A stretch of DNA of 63,981 nt from Mucilaginibacter xinganensis (lineage in GTDB: Bacteria > Bacteroidota > Bacteroidia > Sphingobacteriales > Sphingobacteriaceae). The position numbers and the translations under genes are program-made. Positions 25,301 to 32,842 of this stretch are shown piece by piece. The stretch covers positions 1-63,981 of the forward strand of contig JAMFSA010000118.1 in NCBI GenBank assembly GCA_026225055.1, given 5' to 3'. Every line of letters begins with the position of its first letter. Within the stretch, counting starts at the first letter, position 1. The notes under the pieces were generated by a model. That model saw nothing but the letters and a program-made list of their open reading frames with translations, made no database searches and was not told the DNA's origin.

Positions 25301-25581
25301 AAATATAATTTCCCTTCCCGGATCGTCATAAATTTATCATTGGGTATCAGGTAAACCTGGTTACTCATCACTTTCATTTTGTTTTTGGCTTCATTCACGA
25401 CCAATTTGCTGTGCTTGGCCAGCAGCTCCACCATCCGGCTCTTGAAATCCGAAGAAAGGTGCTGAATGATGATATAGGAAACACCGTCAAGGGGCGTATG
25501 ATCGAAAAACGAATTTATTTCTTCCATGCCGCCGGCAGAGGCGCCAATTGCAATGATATACAGAGGATCGGCTTTCAGCAT
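22381..25581 (-). CDS. CheB-CheR-PAS-histidine kinase fusion with Asn in place of the phospho-acceptor His
   Basis: 1066-aa multidomain protein. CheB methylesterase (residues about 8-190): GASAGGME with the active serine, IIQHLSSDF with the histidine, VLSGLGSDGTEGIRAIKKAGG with the aspartate. CheR methyltransferase (about 215-470): TSFFRDKEAF, WVAGCATGEEAYS, ATDIDSVAM, LISCRNLLIYM. A coiled segment (640-710) with repeated NEEMQS/NEELxS, a PAS domain (about 715-830), a dimerisation helix and a HATPase (N box LFNLVSNGIKFN, G1 VQDNGKGIS, G2 GPGIGLYLARKI). The normal phospho-acceptor histidine is Asn852 (TASNDLLAPL, codon 23026-23028). There are no chemoreceptor genes nearby, so it probably belongs to a non-chemotactic signalling path. 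Confidence 0.92.
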   Translation of the reverse strand: MLKADPLYIIAIGASAGGMEEINSFFDHTPLDGVSYIIIQHLSSDFKSRMVELLAKHSKLVVNEAKNKMKVMSNQVYLIPNDKFMTIREGKLYLSDKETVKGPHLTINAFFKSLAEDYGKKVIGVVLSGLGSDGTEGIRAIKKAGGMVIARNPETTEFGSMPSNAIATGLVDFVLEPALMPDAIEGYVKQGGEMIADDKDDGLYIKAIIDLIKDKSPLDFSDYKLPTLLRRTKRRAAHGNFKSLAGYLDFLKESPAEVEALTKDFLISVTSFFRDKEAFSYIQKNILPGILASLAPGEELKMWVAGCATGEEAYSMGILIAEQLTGKYKDTVIKIFATDIDSVAMAHAGKGVYNQEITKSVSVERLEKYFTTEGNNYRIKPEIRRMIIFAQHDLVKNPPYCNMHLISCRNLLIYMTPILQKKIFSMMLFGLKRDGYLFLGSSENPMPIIKNLEVVNKKWKIYKSLKAKRDVSFDVFSMPELLDVKRPPSISHEMISQNSANTVSEAMQISLAGEQDYLAVGIDEHNQVVKTYGDTKKYLLQQNFTSNLIELLPKPLAVAFNTLVKRVGQTKKLVSVSGVKIKHGKGHIKVKLSVSPLAVNKGEQKLLMVTFSPDSATTPLPEGDIVFDERIHHDQYTVNLEEELKELKVELNSAYERLDASNENMQSFNEELISANEEMQSTNEEMQSVNEELHTINADYQLKNKELLEVNDDLNNYFKSNINGQLFIDNELLLMKFSPGTVKQINLLETDIGRPLSNISTNIKFETIIDDIKEVLAEGTIVTKEIETNNGKWYQIMTMPYVQQADQKRNGAILTFNDITELKATQLELDKKNASLTRINADLDNFVYTASNDLLAPLANIETSIAVMNLIKVADPDILKFLTLINSSVKKFRTLINDIAVIARLEGDMLNMEMVDMEEIIKNIEWSLENKIKSSGTVITQNLEVKQILFSKKNIRSILFNLVSNGIKFNSNENPSIHIDISKDKEHIILSVQDNGKGISKKEMDIIFDMYGGLHKEADGPGIGLYLARKIIDAASGNIIVESELGKGSKFIIYLKNEKFKTPVLA

Positions 25582-25773
25582 GTCAGTAATTTAAAGAGCA
25601 GAATAGAATTGTAGAAATTCTTTAGTGAGGTAAAAAGACAATTATATAGGTAACTATAATAAAGCAAATAAGTTTCTTAAAAAGCTATTAAAACGGGAGG
25701 AAATGCCTTTAATCGGCAAAATGCATAGCAATGTTACCCCTTATGTTAATTTATAGCATAAATCAATGAATGA

Positions 25774-26022
25774 TTACAATAAAACTTTTTTCTTTTTCAG
25801 GACTTCAAAGTCCTCCTGATGAGTGAAAACTCTTCCATCATGATCCCAATCGAGAATAACTCTCCATTTTCCGGTATGACAGGTATGAATCGGTATTTCA
25901 ACCAGATTACTGAGCTTGCTATCCACCAATATACTTTTGATAACAGGGTTAACAGCAAACAGCTGCATTAAGCTGGCTTTTCCCTTAATGGGGTGATTAA
26001 AGTTAAATCGGAGAAATCTCAT
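25774..26022 (-). CDS. Small beta-rich hypothetical protein (paralogue of 15470-15712)
   Basis: 82-aa protein with the same pattern as the product of 15470-15712: FNFNHPIKG, LVEIPIHTC, KWRVILDWDHDG and FTHQEDFEVL. It ends in a lysine run (LKKKKVLL). It forms a single-gene unit and is divergent from the universal stress protein gene. No family recognised. Its promoter at 26063-26126 is of the tandem-box type. Confidence 0.7.
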   Translation of the reverse strand: MRFLRFNFNHPIKGKASLMQLFAVNPVIKSILVDSKLSNLVEIPIHTCHTGKWRVILDWDHDGRVFTHQEDFEVLKKKKVLL

Positions 26023-26062
26023 CGTTGATTGATAAAGGGGATGACTGGTCTTTTATTTAGTT

Positions 26063-26126
26063 CAAAAGTCGGGTTTACCTAACCTAAAAAAACGATATGG
26101 ATCACAAATCCGGTTGATATTAATCA
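26063..26126 (-). promoter_or_regulatory. Tandem FNR-type boxes of the 26022 gene
   Basis: Distal perfect box TGATATTAATCA (26115-26126), proximal box CGATATGGATCA (26093-26104), and minus-strand -7 element GACTTTTG (26063-26070). Box spacing is 22 bp; the proximal-to--7 distance is 32 bp, one less than at the other promoters. Confidence 0.6.
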
Positions 26127-26166
26127 CAAAGTCTATAAAATTATTATACGGGAAAAATCAATTCAA

Positions 26167-26231
26167 GGGGTAGCATCATTTTAAATTATGATAAAGATCA
26201 TTATTTAGTCAAAAAAGATTTACGAATTTTA
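26167..26231 (+). promoter_or_regulatory. Tandem FNR-type boxes of the first universal stress protein gene
   Basis: Distal half-box GGGGTAGCATCA (26167-26178), proximal perfect box TGATAAAGATCA (26189-26200), and -7 element GAATTTTA (26224-26231). Spacing is 22 and 33 bp. The distal box keeps only the ATCA half. Shares the intergenic region with the oppositely oriented promoter at 26063-26126. Confidence 0.6.
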
Positions 26232-26257
26232 TATTTCAGACCCGCTAATCAAAAATC

Positions 26258-27112
26258 ATGAAAAAATTGCTTGTCCTTACAGATTTTTCAGCTATTGCCA
26301 CGCATGCTGCTGAGTATGCCTATACCATGGCTAAGCACATGAACGCTGATATTATTTTGTGTAATGCCGTCATCGTTGCAGCTGATATTCCACGGGCTGG
26401 TTTAGCTGCATGGCCATTGGAGGAACGCGACACATTCGTGCAAAATAGTGATGAAGAAATTAAACTTTTAAAAATACATTTAGAAAAATATGATCATACC
26501 GGTAATTATAAACCCGCTGTGACTTTCGTTAATGATCCAGGTACATTGACAAATGTTCTAAATGATATGCTTAAGGAATCTCCAATTGATTTAGTAGTTA
26601 TGGGAGCGCACGGCGGCGACGGTAATAATATATTTCTTTTGGATGATCACTGTATGAACATGATTAAAAATATCCATAAACCATTGCTGCTGATTCCCCC
26701 TACTGCAAACTTTTCACCCTTCAAAAAGATCGCTTTTGCTACCGATTTTAAAAACCCGGATGATGATCTGCCGTTTATCTATATGTTGATAGTGCTTGCC
26801 AAACAATTAAATGCAGAAATCCTGCTGACCCATATTCATGATGAAAAATACCAATCACCAGCGTTTGAGCACTGGATCAAGAATTTCCTGGTAGAATTAG
26901 CCGATACGGCAAATTATCCTCACATCTATTATAAAATGGTTAAAAGCAGGAATACTGAAAGCGGTCTTGATTGGGTAAGCGAACACGGGGAGGTAGATCT
27001 GCTGGCTATGGTTCACCGGCAACATGGTTTTTTAGATAACTTGCTGCATGGGAGCGATACGAAGAAAATGGCCGGGCAGTTAACCATCCCCCTGCTGGTT
27101 TTTCAGGATTAA
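26258..27112 (+). CDS. Universal stress protein with two Usp domains
   Basis: 284-aa tandem Usp protein. First domain residues 1-150 (MKKLLVLTDFSAIATHAAEYAYTMA start, ending GAHGGDGNNIF and KPLLLIPP), second from about 155 (FKKIAFATDFKNPDDDLPFI) to the end (HRQHGFLDNLLHGSDTKKMAGQ). ATP-binding Usp proteins have G-2x-G-9x-G(S/T); here the first domain has GAHGGDGNNIFLLDD, which only partly matches, so ATP binding is uncertain. A paralogue is encoded at 33285-34163. Expected to be induced through the boxes at 26167-26200. Confidence 0.9.
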   Translation: MKKLLVLTDFSAIATHAAEYAYTMAKHMNADIILCNAVIVAADIPRAGLAAWPLEERDTFVQNSDEEIKLLKIHLEKYDHTGNYKPAVTFVNDPGTLTNVLNDMLKESPIDLVVMGAHGGDGNNIFLLDDHCMNMIKNIHKPLLLIPPTANFSPFKKIAFATDFKNPDDDLPFIYMLIVLAKQLNAEILLTHIHDEKYQSPAFEHWIKNFLVELADTANYPHIYYKMVKSRNTESGLDWVSEHGEVDLLAMVHRQHGFLDNLLHGSDTKKMAGQLTIPLLVFQD

Positions 27113-27128
27113 TTTTTCAAATAAAATT

Positions 27129-27422
27129 TTAGCTGCATTTATCAGTAATAAAATTGATTAAATACTTTTCAAGCAATTCGGTATTATACCCGGAGTTTTT
27201 AGCATTATCAGATACAGTAATTTCATCATTTGTTACCGTGATAGTCAAAGCAATACCTTCGATCACTTCCGGAAATAAGACATTGATCACGTCATAGACA
27301 TGCTCGAAATCAATACTGAGATTGGAATCTAATTTATTATTGATATAGTCGGTAAAATCCTTTCTTAAAAGGATGTAAAGCGCTTCTGCGCTGGTGGCTA
27401 ATATATTTTTAATGATGGTCAT
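27129..27422 (-). CDS. Small hypothetical protein in the ldhA operon
   Basis: 97-aa protein, probably cytoplasmic. The centre (NLSIDFEHVYDVINVLFPEVIEGIALTITVTNDEITVSD) suggests a helix followed by beta strands. It lies 20 bp after ldhA on the same strand and likely shares its transcript. It loosely resembles the product of 8778-9101. The stop is 16 bp from that of the convergent stress protein gene. No family recognised. Confidence 0.55.
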   Translation of the reverse strand: MTIIKNILATSAEALYILLRKDFTDYINNKLDSNLSIDFEHVYDVINVLFPEVIEGIALTITVTNDEITVSDNAKNSGYNTELLEKYLINFITDKCS

Positions 27423-27442
27423 ATTTTCTTTTTCATTTATGC

Positions 27443-28417
27443 TTATGCGATTAATTTCATTGGTTCTTCACTATATGAATCCAAATTTTTGATCGTTTGA
27501 TCTGCAATTTCCTGAAGGGCTTCTTTTGTTAAATAAGCCTGGTGCGGGGTGATCAGCACATTTTTGTTATCCATTAATTTTTCAAGCAAAGGATCTTTAA
27601 AGGAGTCATGCTCATGATCTTCATAAAACAGGCCTTTTTCAAATTCATAGACATCCAGGCCCAGGTACCCCAATTTGCCTTTTTCCAGTGCGGTGATCAC
27701 ATCTGTAGTTTTGATAATCGCTCCCCTGGAGGTATTGATCAGCATTACGCCATCTTTCATTTGATAGAGCGTAGTTTTATTGATCAGGTGCTTGCTTGAC
27801 GCCGATAACGGCAGGTGCAGGGAAATAATATCGGAAAGGGCAAGGAGTTTTTCCAGCGTCACCGGTTCGATCCCCGGCGCATCGCGGGGAAATGCAGGGT
27901 CAAAGGCAATCACCTTACAGCCCATACCATTGTAGATCTTTGCAACAGCCAGGCCTGTGTGACCTAAACCAATCAGTCCGACGGTTTTACCGGAAAAATT
28001 AAACCCGATCAGGTTGTCATTTCTGAAATCAAAATGATGGCTGTCCCGGTCAGCCTCGACCAGGTGCCTGCTCAAAGCAAGCGCTAAGCCCACGGCATGT
28101 TCGGCGATGGCTTGTGGTGAATAGAAAGGCACATTTGACCATTTTATGCCGTTCCGGGCCGCAGCCGCTTTGTCAATCTGGTCGGTCCCGGCAGACCGCG
28201 TAATAATATATTTAACGCCCAACAGGGCTAATTTATCTATCACCTTAGCGGAGACATCATCATTTGTAACGACGATAACGGCTTCTTTTCCCGCCGCATA
28301 AGAGGCGGTATCCAGGCTTAATGCATTCGATATTAAGGTAATGTCGTGTTTTTTTTGATTGGCTATCGCCAAGTATTCCTTTTCAAAGGGTTTGATACTA
28401 TAAGCTACCACTTTCAT
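27443..28417 (-). CDS. ldhA: D-lactate dehydrogenase (D-2-hydroxyacid dehydrogenase)
   Basis: 324-aa NAD-dependent D-2-hydroxyacid dehydrogenase of the D-LDH branch. Substrate domain with RSAGTDQIDKAAA; Rossmann signature VGLIGLGHTGLAVAKIY with the acidic residue in IAFDPAF; catalytic Arg in INTSRGAIIKT, Glu in DVYEFEKGLFYED and His in LITPHQAYLT. The E-K-G-LFxxD pattern is specific to fermentative D-LDH. It reduces pyruvate to D-lactate, regenerating NAD+ when respiration is limited. Its promoter (28440-28504) has the best -7 element of the regulon. The small gene 27129-27422 follows. Confidence 0.9.
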   Translation of the reverse strand: MKVVAYSIKPFEKEYLAIANQKKHDITLISNALSLDTASYAAGKEAVIVVTNDDVSAKVIDKLALLGVKYIITRSAGTDQIDKAAAARNGIKWSNVPFYSPQAIAEHAVGLALALSRHLVEADRDSHHFDFRNDNLIGFNFSGKTVGLIGLGHTGLAVAKIYNGMGCKVIAFDPAFPRDAPGIEPVTLEKLLALSDIISLHLPLSASSKHLINKTTLYQMKDGVMLINTSRGAIIKTTDVITALEKGKLGYLGLDVYEFEKGLFYEDHEHDSFKDPLLEKLMDNKNVLITPHQAYLTKEALQEIADQTIKNLDSYSEEPMKLIA

Positions 28418-28439
28418 TGGTGATCTATTTTATTAAGAT

Positions 28440-28504
28440 CAAAATTACCTTTAAAGCGGCGGCTAAGGAATGAGCCTTGTCAGCATTAAAAATGATGCTG
28501 ATCA
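28440..28504 (-). promoter_or_regulatory. Tandem FNR-type boxes and -7 element of ldhA
   Basis: Distal perfect box TGATGCTGATCA (28493-28504), proximal TGAGCCTTGTCA (28471-28482), and minus-strand -7 element TAATTTTG (28440-28447). Spacing is 22 and 33 bp. The -7 fits the Bacteroidota consensus fully. Confidence 0.75.
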
Positions 28505-28529
28505 ATTTTCAGGTAAAACCAGCAGGATG

Positions 28530-30494
28530 TTATGCTTTGATTTTCAAATAGCTTGCATTAACAGCAACGACGATTGTACTTACGGTCATTAGCGCCGCAC
28601 CTGCTGCCGGGCTTAGTAAAATGCCCTGGTTATATAGAACCCCTGCTGCCAAAGGCAGCGCCACAATATTGTAACCCGTGGCCCATACCAGGTTCTGTAC
28701 CATTTTCCTGTAGGTTGCCTTCCCAAAACTGATCAGGTTCACTACATCATTCGGATTGCTGTTCACCAGGATGATGCCGGCGGTTTCAGCGGCAATGTCA
28801 CTTCCCGAACCAACCGCGATACCAATATCAGCCTGTGCAAGTGCAGGGGCGTCATTAACCCCATCACCGGTCATTGCTACGAATTCCCCTCTTTGCTGAA
28901 GTTCTTTTATTTTTTCCAGTTTTTGACCGGGTAGCACTCCGGCAATGAAACTATCCATGTTTAGTGTTTTGCTCACGCTTGCCGCTACCTTGCTGTTATC
29001 ACCGGTCAGCAATATTGATTTAATATTTTCCCGTTTTAAAGCTTTGATGGCGGCGGCTGATTCCGGCCTTATGCTATCAGATAAAGCGATGTAGCCGGAC
29101 AGATGATGATCAATGATTACAAATACAACCGTCTCAGTATCATTAGCGTTAAACCCTTCAGGCAATGCCATTTTATTTACTTTTAAATAACCGGGACTCA
29201 CTACTAAGATCGCTTTACCATTTACATTAGCCTGAACACCCTGGCCGGTAATGGCTTTAAAATCTGCTGCTAACGGGACAGCGATATTTAGTTCCTTTAT
29301 CTTTTGCAGGATACCTGTGGCAATGGGATGCTCTGAATTTTGTTCCAGGGCTGCTGCCATAGTTAAGAGTTCATTTTCTTTTAATTTTTTGTCAAGGGAG
29401 ATAATCGCTGAAACTTCGAATTTCCCTAAGGTCAATGTCCCCGTTTTATCAAATACAACGGTGGTGATCCTTCTTGAGTTTTCAAATGCGGTCCGGTTCT
29501 TTATCAGCAATCCATGTTTGGCGGATAAAGCTGTTGATTTAGCTACGACCAGCGGCACTGCGAGCCCCAGCGCGTGCGGACAGCAGATCACAATTACGGT
29601 AACCATCCGCTCCATTGCAAAAGCCAGCGTTTGCCCGGTTAGATACCAATATAAAAAGGTGGAGATCCCGGTAACGAGCGCGATGATGGTTAACCATTTT
29701 GCAGCCGTATCTGCCAGCAGCTGGGTTTGCGATTTTGACTGCTGCGCGTCATTAACCAATTTAACTACTTGCGAGAGATATGAATCTTTAGCGGCATGAG
29801 TTACGCTGACTTTAAAAGAGCCATTGCCGTTTATGGAACCGGCGATCACTTTATCACCGGCAACTTTCTTCACGGGCTTTGATTCACCTGTGAGCATGCT
29901 CTCGTTCAGATAACTTTCCCCGTCTGAGACAATTCCATCTGCTGCGACTTTTTCACCGGGTTTAATTAATATGACATCATTTTCTTTTAGGGTATCTGTT
30001 TTTACATCCTGAAATTTGTCACCAACAACCAGGTGGGCATCATCCGGCATTAAAGCGACCAGTAATTCCAGCTCTCTTGAAGCGCCTGCTACTGATCTCA
30101 TTTCTATCCAGTGCCCTAAAAGCATGATCAGGATCAGGGTATCCAGTTCCCAGAAAAAATCCATCCCTTTCAGGCCAAATACGATAGCTACACTATAGCT
30201 GTAAGCCACGGTTATGGCAAAACCAATCAGGAACATCATGCCCGGATTTCTGGCTTTTACCTCGTCAACCAGCCCGGTTAAAAAGGGCCATCCGCCGTAA
30301 ACGAAGACGATCGAGGAAAGTGTAAATAAAATATAGGACGAGCCTTTAAATTGCCAGTGCAGGCCTAAAAACTGCTGTATCATTCCCGACAGCAGCATGA
30401 TTGGAATGGTCAAAAAAAGTACCACATAAAACCGCTTTTTAAAGTCAGCGATCATCATGGCGTGGTGATCCGGGCTTGAATGGTTCATTATCAT
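28530..30494 (-). CDS. copB: CopB-type copper/silver-translocating P-type ATPase
   Basis: 654-aa heavy-metal P1B ATPase. The membrane metal site is CPH (VIVICCPHALGLAVPLVV), the CopB/P1B-3 hallmark, rather than CPC. Other motifs: TGESKPV (actuator), DKTGTLTLG (phosphorylation), HPIATGIL (nucleotide-binding HP), MTGDGVNDAPALAQADIGIA. There is no N-terminal HMA domain; the N-terminus has a few histidines (MNHSSPDHHAM). P1B-3 pumps are linked to Cu+/Ag+ or Cu2+ export. It follows the regulator gene by 4 bp and is the third gene of the kinase-regulator-ATPase operon, a curious partner for a two-component system. Start ATG 30494 or the ATG two codons later. Confidence 0.88.
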   Translation of the reverse strand: MIMNHSSPDHHAMMIADFKKRFYVVLFLTIPIMLLSGMIQQFLGLHWQFKGSSYILFTLSSIVFVYGGWPFLTGLVDEVKARNPGMMFLIGFAITVAYSYSVAIVFGLKGMDFFWELDTLILIMLLGHWIEMRSVAGASRELELLVALMPDDAHLVVGDKFQDVKTDTLKENDVILIKPGEKVAADGIVSDGESYLNESMLTGESKPVKKVAGDKVIAGSINGNGSFKVSVTHAAKDSYLSQVVKLVNDAQQSKSQTQLLADTAAKWLTIIALVTGISTFLYWYLTGQTLAFAMERMVTVIVICCPHALGLAVPLVVAKSTALSAKHGLLIKNRTAFENSRRITTVVFDKTGTLTLGKFEVSAIISLDKKLKENELLTMAAALEQNSEHPIATGILQKIKELNIAVPLAADFKAITGQGVQANVNGKAILVVSPGYLKVNKMALPEGFNANDTETVVFVIIDHHLSGYIALSDSIRPESAAAIKALKRENIKSILLTGDNSKVAASVSKTLNMDSFIAGVLPGQKLEKIKELQQRGEFVAMTGDGVNDAPALAQADIGIAVGSGSDIAAETAGIILVNSNPNDVVNLISFGKATYRKMVQNLVWATGYNIVALPLAAGVLYNQGILLSPAAGAALMTVSTIVVAVNASYLKIKA

Positions 30495-30498
30495 AAGG

Positions 30499-31551
30499 CT
30501 AATTCTTCATTTTTGCCAGGCTTTCAAGGTTAACGACCTTTATAATGCTGCCTTTCTTCTCAATCAACCCTTCGTCCTTAAAATCGGATAAAGTACGGCT
30601 AACGGTTTCGGTAGCCATGCCGGTCATTGCAGCTAAATCCTCGCGTGTGATTTTAAAGCTCTCTTCGTCCTCTGTCTGCTGGTTTTGCAAACGGATCATG
30701 GCATCTGCCATTTTTTTCCGTACAGAATTATAGGCCATTTGTAAGAGATGCTCTTCCTTCTCTTTTATATCCTTAGCCAGCAATTTTATAAATTCCCGAG
30801 CCACATCAGGATACTGGTTCATTAATTGCTCCAGTAATTCTTTGGGTATCAGGCAAACCGTGCTGTCTTCCAGCGCTGTGGCGGTGTCGAAATGAGGTTC
30901 ATTCAACAACATGGAATTAATGCCCATATAATCATCTGCCGCATAAATTCCGGTCATCAGCTCACGCCCGTCCGCAGCGAGTTTTATGCTTTTCGCTTTT
31001 CCGCTGATCAGCAAATACAAGCCTGTGCCTTTATCGCCTTCATAATAGATGACCTGCCCCTTTTTAAATTTCCTGATCCTGCGTTCCTGTATGATTTTTT
31101 TCAGTTCGGCAAGACCGTCCTTATTTGAAATCAGACTGCTCAAGCGGTCCAAAGATTTGCTGTAAAAATCCCGCTGGGCTTCGTTTTTTTTAAGCCGGGT
31201 TTCAATGGCATTTAAAAGTTCCATATCATCAAACGGCTTGGTCAGGTAGTCATCAGCCCCCATTTCCATCCCCTTTCGGTGATCGAGCCTTTCCGCCTTT
31301 GCCGTCAGAAAGATAAAGGGGATGGCAGCGGTTTCTGGATTCTTGTTCAATATATATAAAACACCATAGCCGTCTAGCTCGGGCATCATAATATCGCACA
31401 GGATAATATCGGGTTTATGTTTGATGGCAAGGTCAACACCCGTCTTGCCATTTTGAGCCTCGTATACGCTATAGTCTGCCAATTGCAGTATTTCAACAAT
31501 ATTCTCGCGGATATCGTTATTATCTTCAATGATCAGCACTGTTTTGCTCAT
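30499..31551 (-). CDS. Response regulator: receiver domain fused to Crp/Fnr domain
   Basis: 350-aa fusion. Residues 1-125 are a receiver domain (IIEDNNDIRENI acidic pocket, phospho-acceptor in ILCDIMMPELDGYG, T in FLTAKAE, K in YLTKPFDD). Residues about 155-275 are a cyclic-nucleotide-binding-like beta-roll (GKAKSIKLAADGREL), and the C-terminus a Crp winged helix: TREDLAAMTGMATETVSRTLSDFKDEG. The recognition helix has E, S and R at the positions that in E. coli FNR read TTGAT, so it should bind TGAT-N4-ATCA. The kinase gene upstream overlaps it by 4 bp (ATGA). This is the best candidate regulator of the tandem-box regulon. Phosphorylation would replace the Fe-S or ligand switch. Confidence 0.9.
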   Translation of the reverse strand: MSKTVLIIEDNNDIRENIVEILQLADYSVYEAQNGKTGVDLAIKHKPDIILCDIMMPELDGYGVLYILNKNPETAAIPFIFLTAKAERLDHRKGMEMGADDYLTKPFDDMELLNAIETRLKKNEAQRDFYSKSLDRLSSLISNKDGLAELKKIIQERRIRKFKKGQVIYYEGDKGTGLYLLISGKAKSIKLAADGRELMTGIYAADDYMGINSMLLNEPHFDTATALEDSTVCLIPKELLEQLMNQYPDVAREFIKLLAKDIKEKEEHLLQMAYNSVRKKMADAMIRLQNQQTEDEESFKITREDLAAMTGMATETVSRTLSDFKDEGLIEKKGSIIKVVNLESLAKMKN

Positions 31552-32735
31552 GATAATGGAAATGAAATAGTGAATAATGTTCCCTGGTTGATAACGCTCT
31601 TGAAATCCACTTTGCCGTTCATCAGGCCGGCATAGCGCGTCACGATATTTAATCCCAGGCCGGTGCCCGGAATAGTTCCGGTATTATGCGCACGGAAAAA
31701 AGCTTCAAATAAATGTTTCTGGTCTGCTTCGGGAATACCAATCCCGTTATCTTTAACGGTAATGATACAGTTCTGCTCATTGATTTCCGTCGTAAAATCA
31801 ATGAAAGTATTTTCACCGGAATATTTGATCGCGTTGGTGATCAGGTTATTGATACAGTTTTTCAGCAATTTTTCATCGAGGTTGACGGTACTTTTAGTCC
31901 CGGTGTGTTGGTAGATGATATTTTGATTTTGTTTGGCCATTACCTGCATTTCTTCGGCGATTTCTTCCGAGAATTTAACCAGGTCAAAGGTATCGTACGC
32001 AACTTCTTCTTTACCTGCCTCTAATTTTTCTAAAGAGAGAAAGTCATTTAAAATAATGGTGAGGCTGCTTACCGCATGTTTAATTTTATGTACATGCTTG
32101 CTGATATTAGCGCTGGCTAAGGGTTCGGCATACTTTTCAATCAGGGAGGCAGATAATTTTACAGAAGTGAGTGGTGTCCGGAATTCGTGGGATGCCATGG
32201 AAACGAAACGGCTTTTTAACTGGCCCAGTTCTTTTTCCTTTTCCAGGGAGTGGCTAAGGCCCTCTTTAGCGTACTCTAAAGCCTTAACCGTTTCCTTTAA
32301 CGACAATGTTCGTTCCTCTACCAGTTCCTCCAGGTGTGATGCATATTCTTTCAAACGCCGTTCAGCTTCCTTTTCCTTGCTGAGGTCATGGATGAACCCT
32401 GTATAAATTTTACGGCCGGAAAACTGTACTTCACTAAGTCCTAACCGGAAAGGGAAGATTGAACCATCTTTACGTAAACCCACTACCTCACGGCCTATTC
32501 CTATAATATTGGCCCTGCCGGTTTGCTGATGACGAAAGATATAATCGTCATGCGCATCCTTATCCGGCTGTGGCATCAGCATAGAGATATTCTTACCGAT
32601 AACTTCATCCGATTCGTAATCAAAAAGTGTACAGGCAGCCGGGTTCATCAGTTCGATCAGGCCATTTTCATCTATGGTGATGATACCATCAATGGCATTT
32701 TGGATAATAGCAATTAAAAGGGCGGTGTTTTCCAT
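31548..32735 (-). CDS. PAS-domain sensor histidine kinase
   Basis: 395-aa soluble kinase. A PAS domain (about residues 10-125: GIITIDENGLIELMNPAACTLF, then RQQTGRANIIGIGREVVGLRKDGS) with a PAC tail, a coiled linker (LEELVEERTLSLKETVKAL), the dimerisation helix with MASHEFRTPLTSVKL, and HATPase boxes (N: NCINNLITNAIKYS; G1: VKDNGIGIPE; G2: GTGLGLNIV). The PAS lacks membrane segments, so it senses a cytoplasmic cue; a heme-binding His of the FixL type cannot be assigned. It overlaps the regulator by 4 bp, a tight translational coupling. The best palindromic box of the window lies upstream, suggesting autoregulation. Confidence 0.9.
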   Translation of the reverse strand: MENTALLIAIIQNAIDGIITIDENGLIELMNPAACTLFDYESDEVIGKNISMLMPQPDKDAHDDYIFRHQQTGRANIIGIGREVVGLRKDGSIFPFRLGLSEVQFSGRKIYTGFIHDLSKEKEAERRLKEYASHLEELVEERTLSLKETVKALEYAKEGLSHSLEKEKELGQLKSRFVSMASHEFRTPLTSVKLSASLIEKYAEPLASANISKHVHKIKHAVSSLTIILNDFLSLEKLEAGKEEVAYDTFDLVKFSEEIAEEMQVMAKQNQNIIYQHTGTKSTVNLDEKLLKNCINNLITNAIKYSGENTFIDFTTEINEQNCIITVKDNGIGIPEADQKHLFEAFFRAHNTGTIPGTGLGLNIVTRYAGLMNGKVDFKSVINQGTLFTISFPLS

Positions 32736-32766
32736 AGGTGATCATGACCAGATTTGATCACAGTTA

Positions 32767-32831
32767 CAAATATCATCATTAAAGACAGAACAATAAGTGA
32801 TTAACTGCAGCTTAAAAAGTGATCTGCATCA
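32767..32831 (-). promoter_or_regulatory. Tandem FNR-type boxes of the kinase-regulator-CopB operon
   Basis: Distal perfect box TGATCTGCATCA (32820-32831) inside a palindrome with 9-bp arms (AAAAGTGAT/ATCACTTTT); proximal half-box TGATTAACTGCA (32798-32809); minus-strand -7 element GATATTTG (32767-32774). Spacing is 22 and 33 bp. Confidence 0.75.
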
Positions 32832-32842
32832 CTTTTTAATAA

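Noticed and set aside
29251..29799. Plus-strand 182-codon frame inside the copB gene
   Set aside because: Shadow of a P-type ATPase whose catalytic motifs are all on the minus strand.
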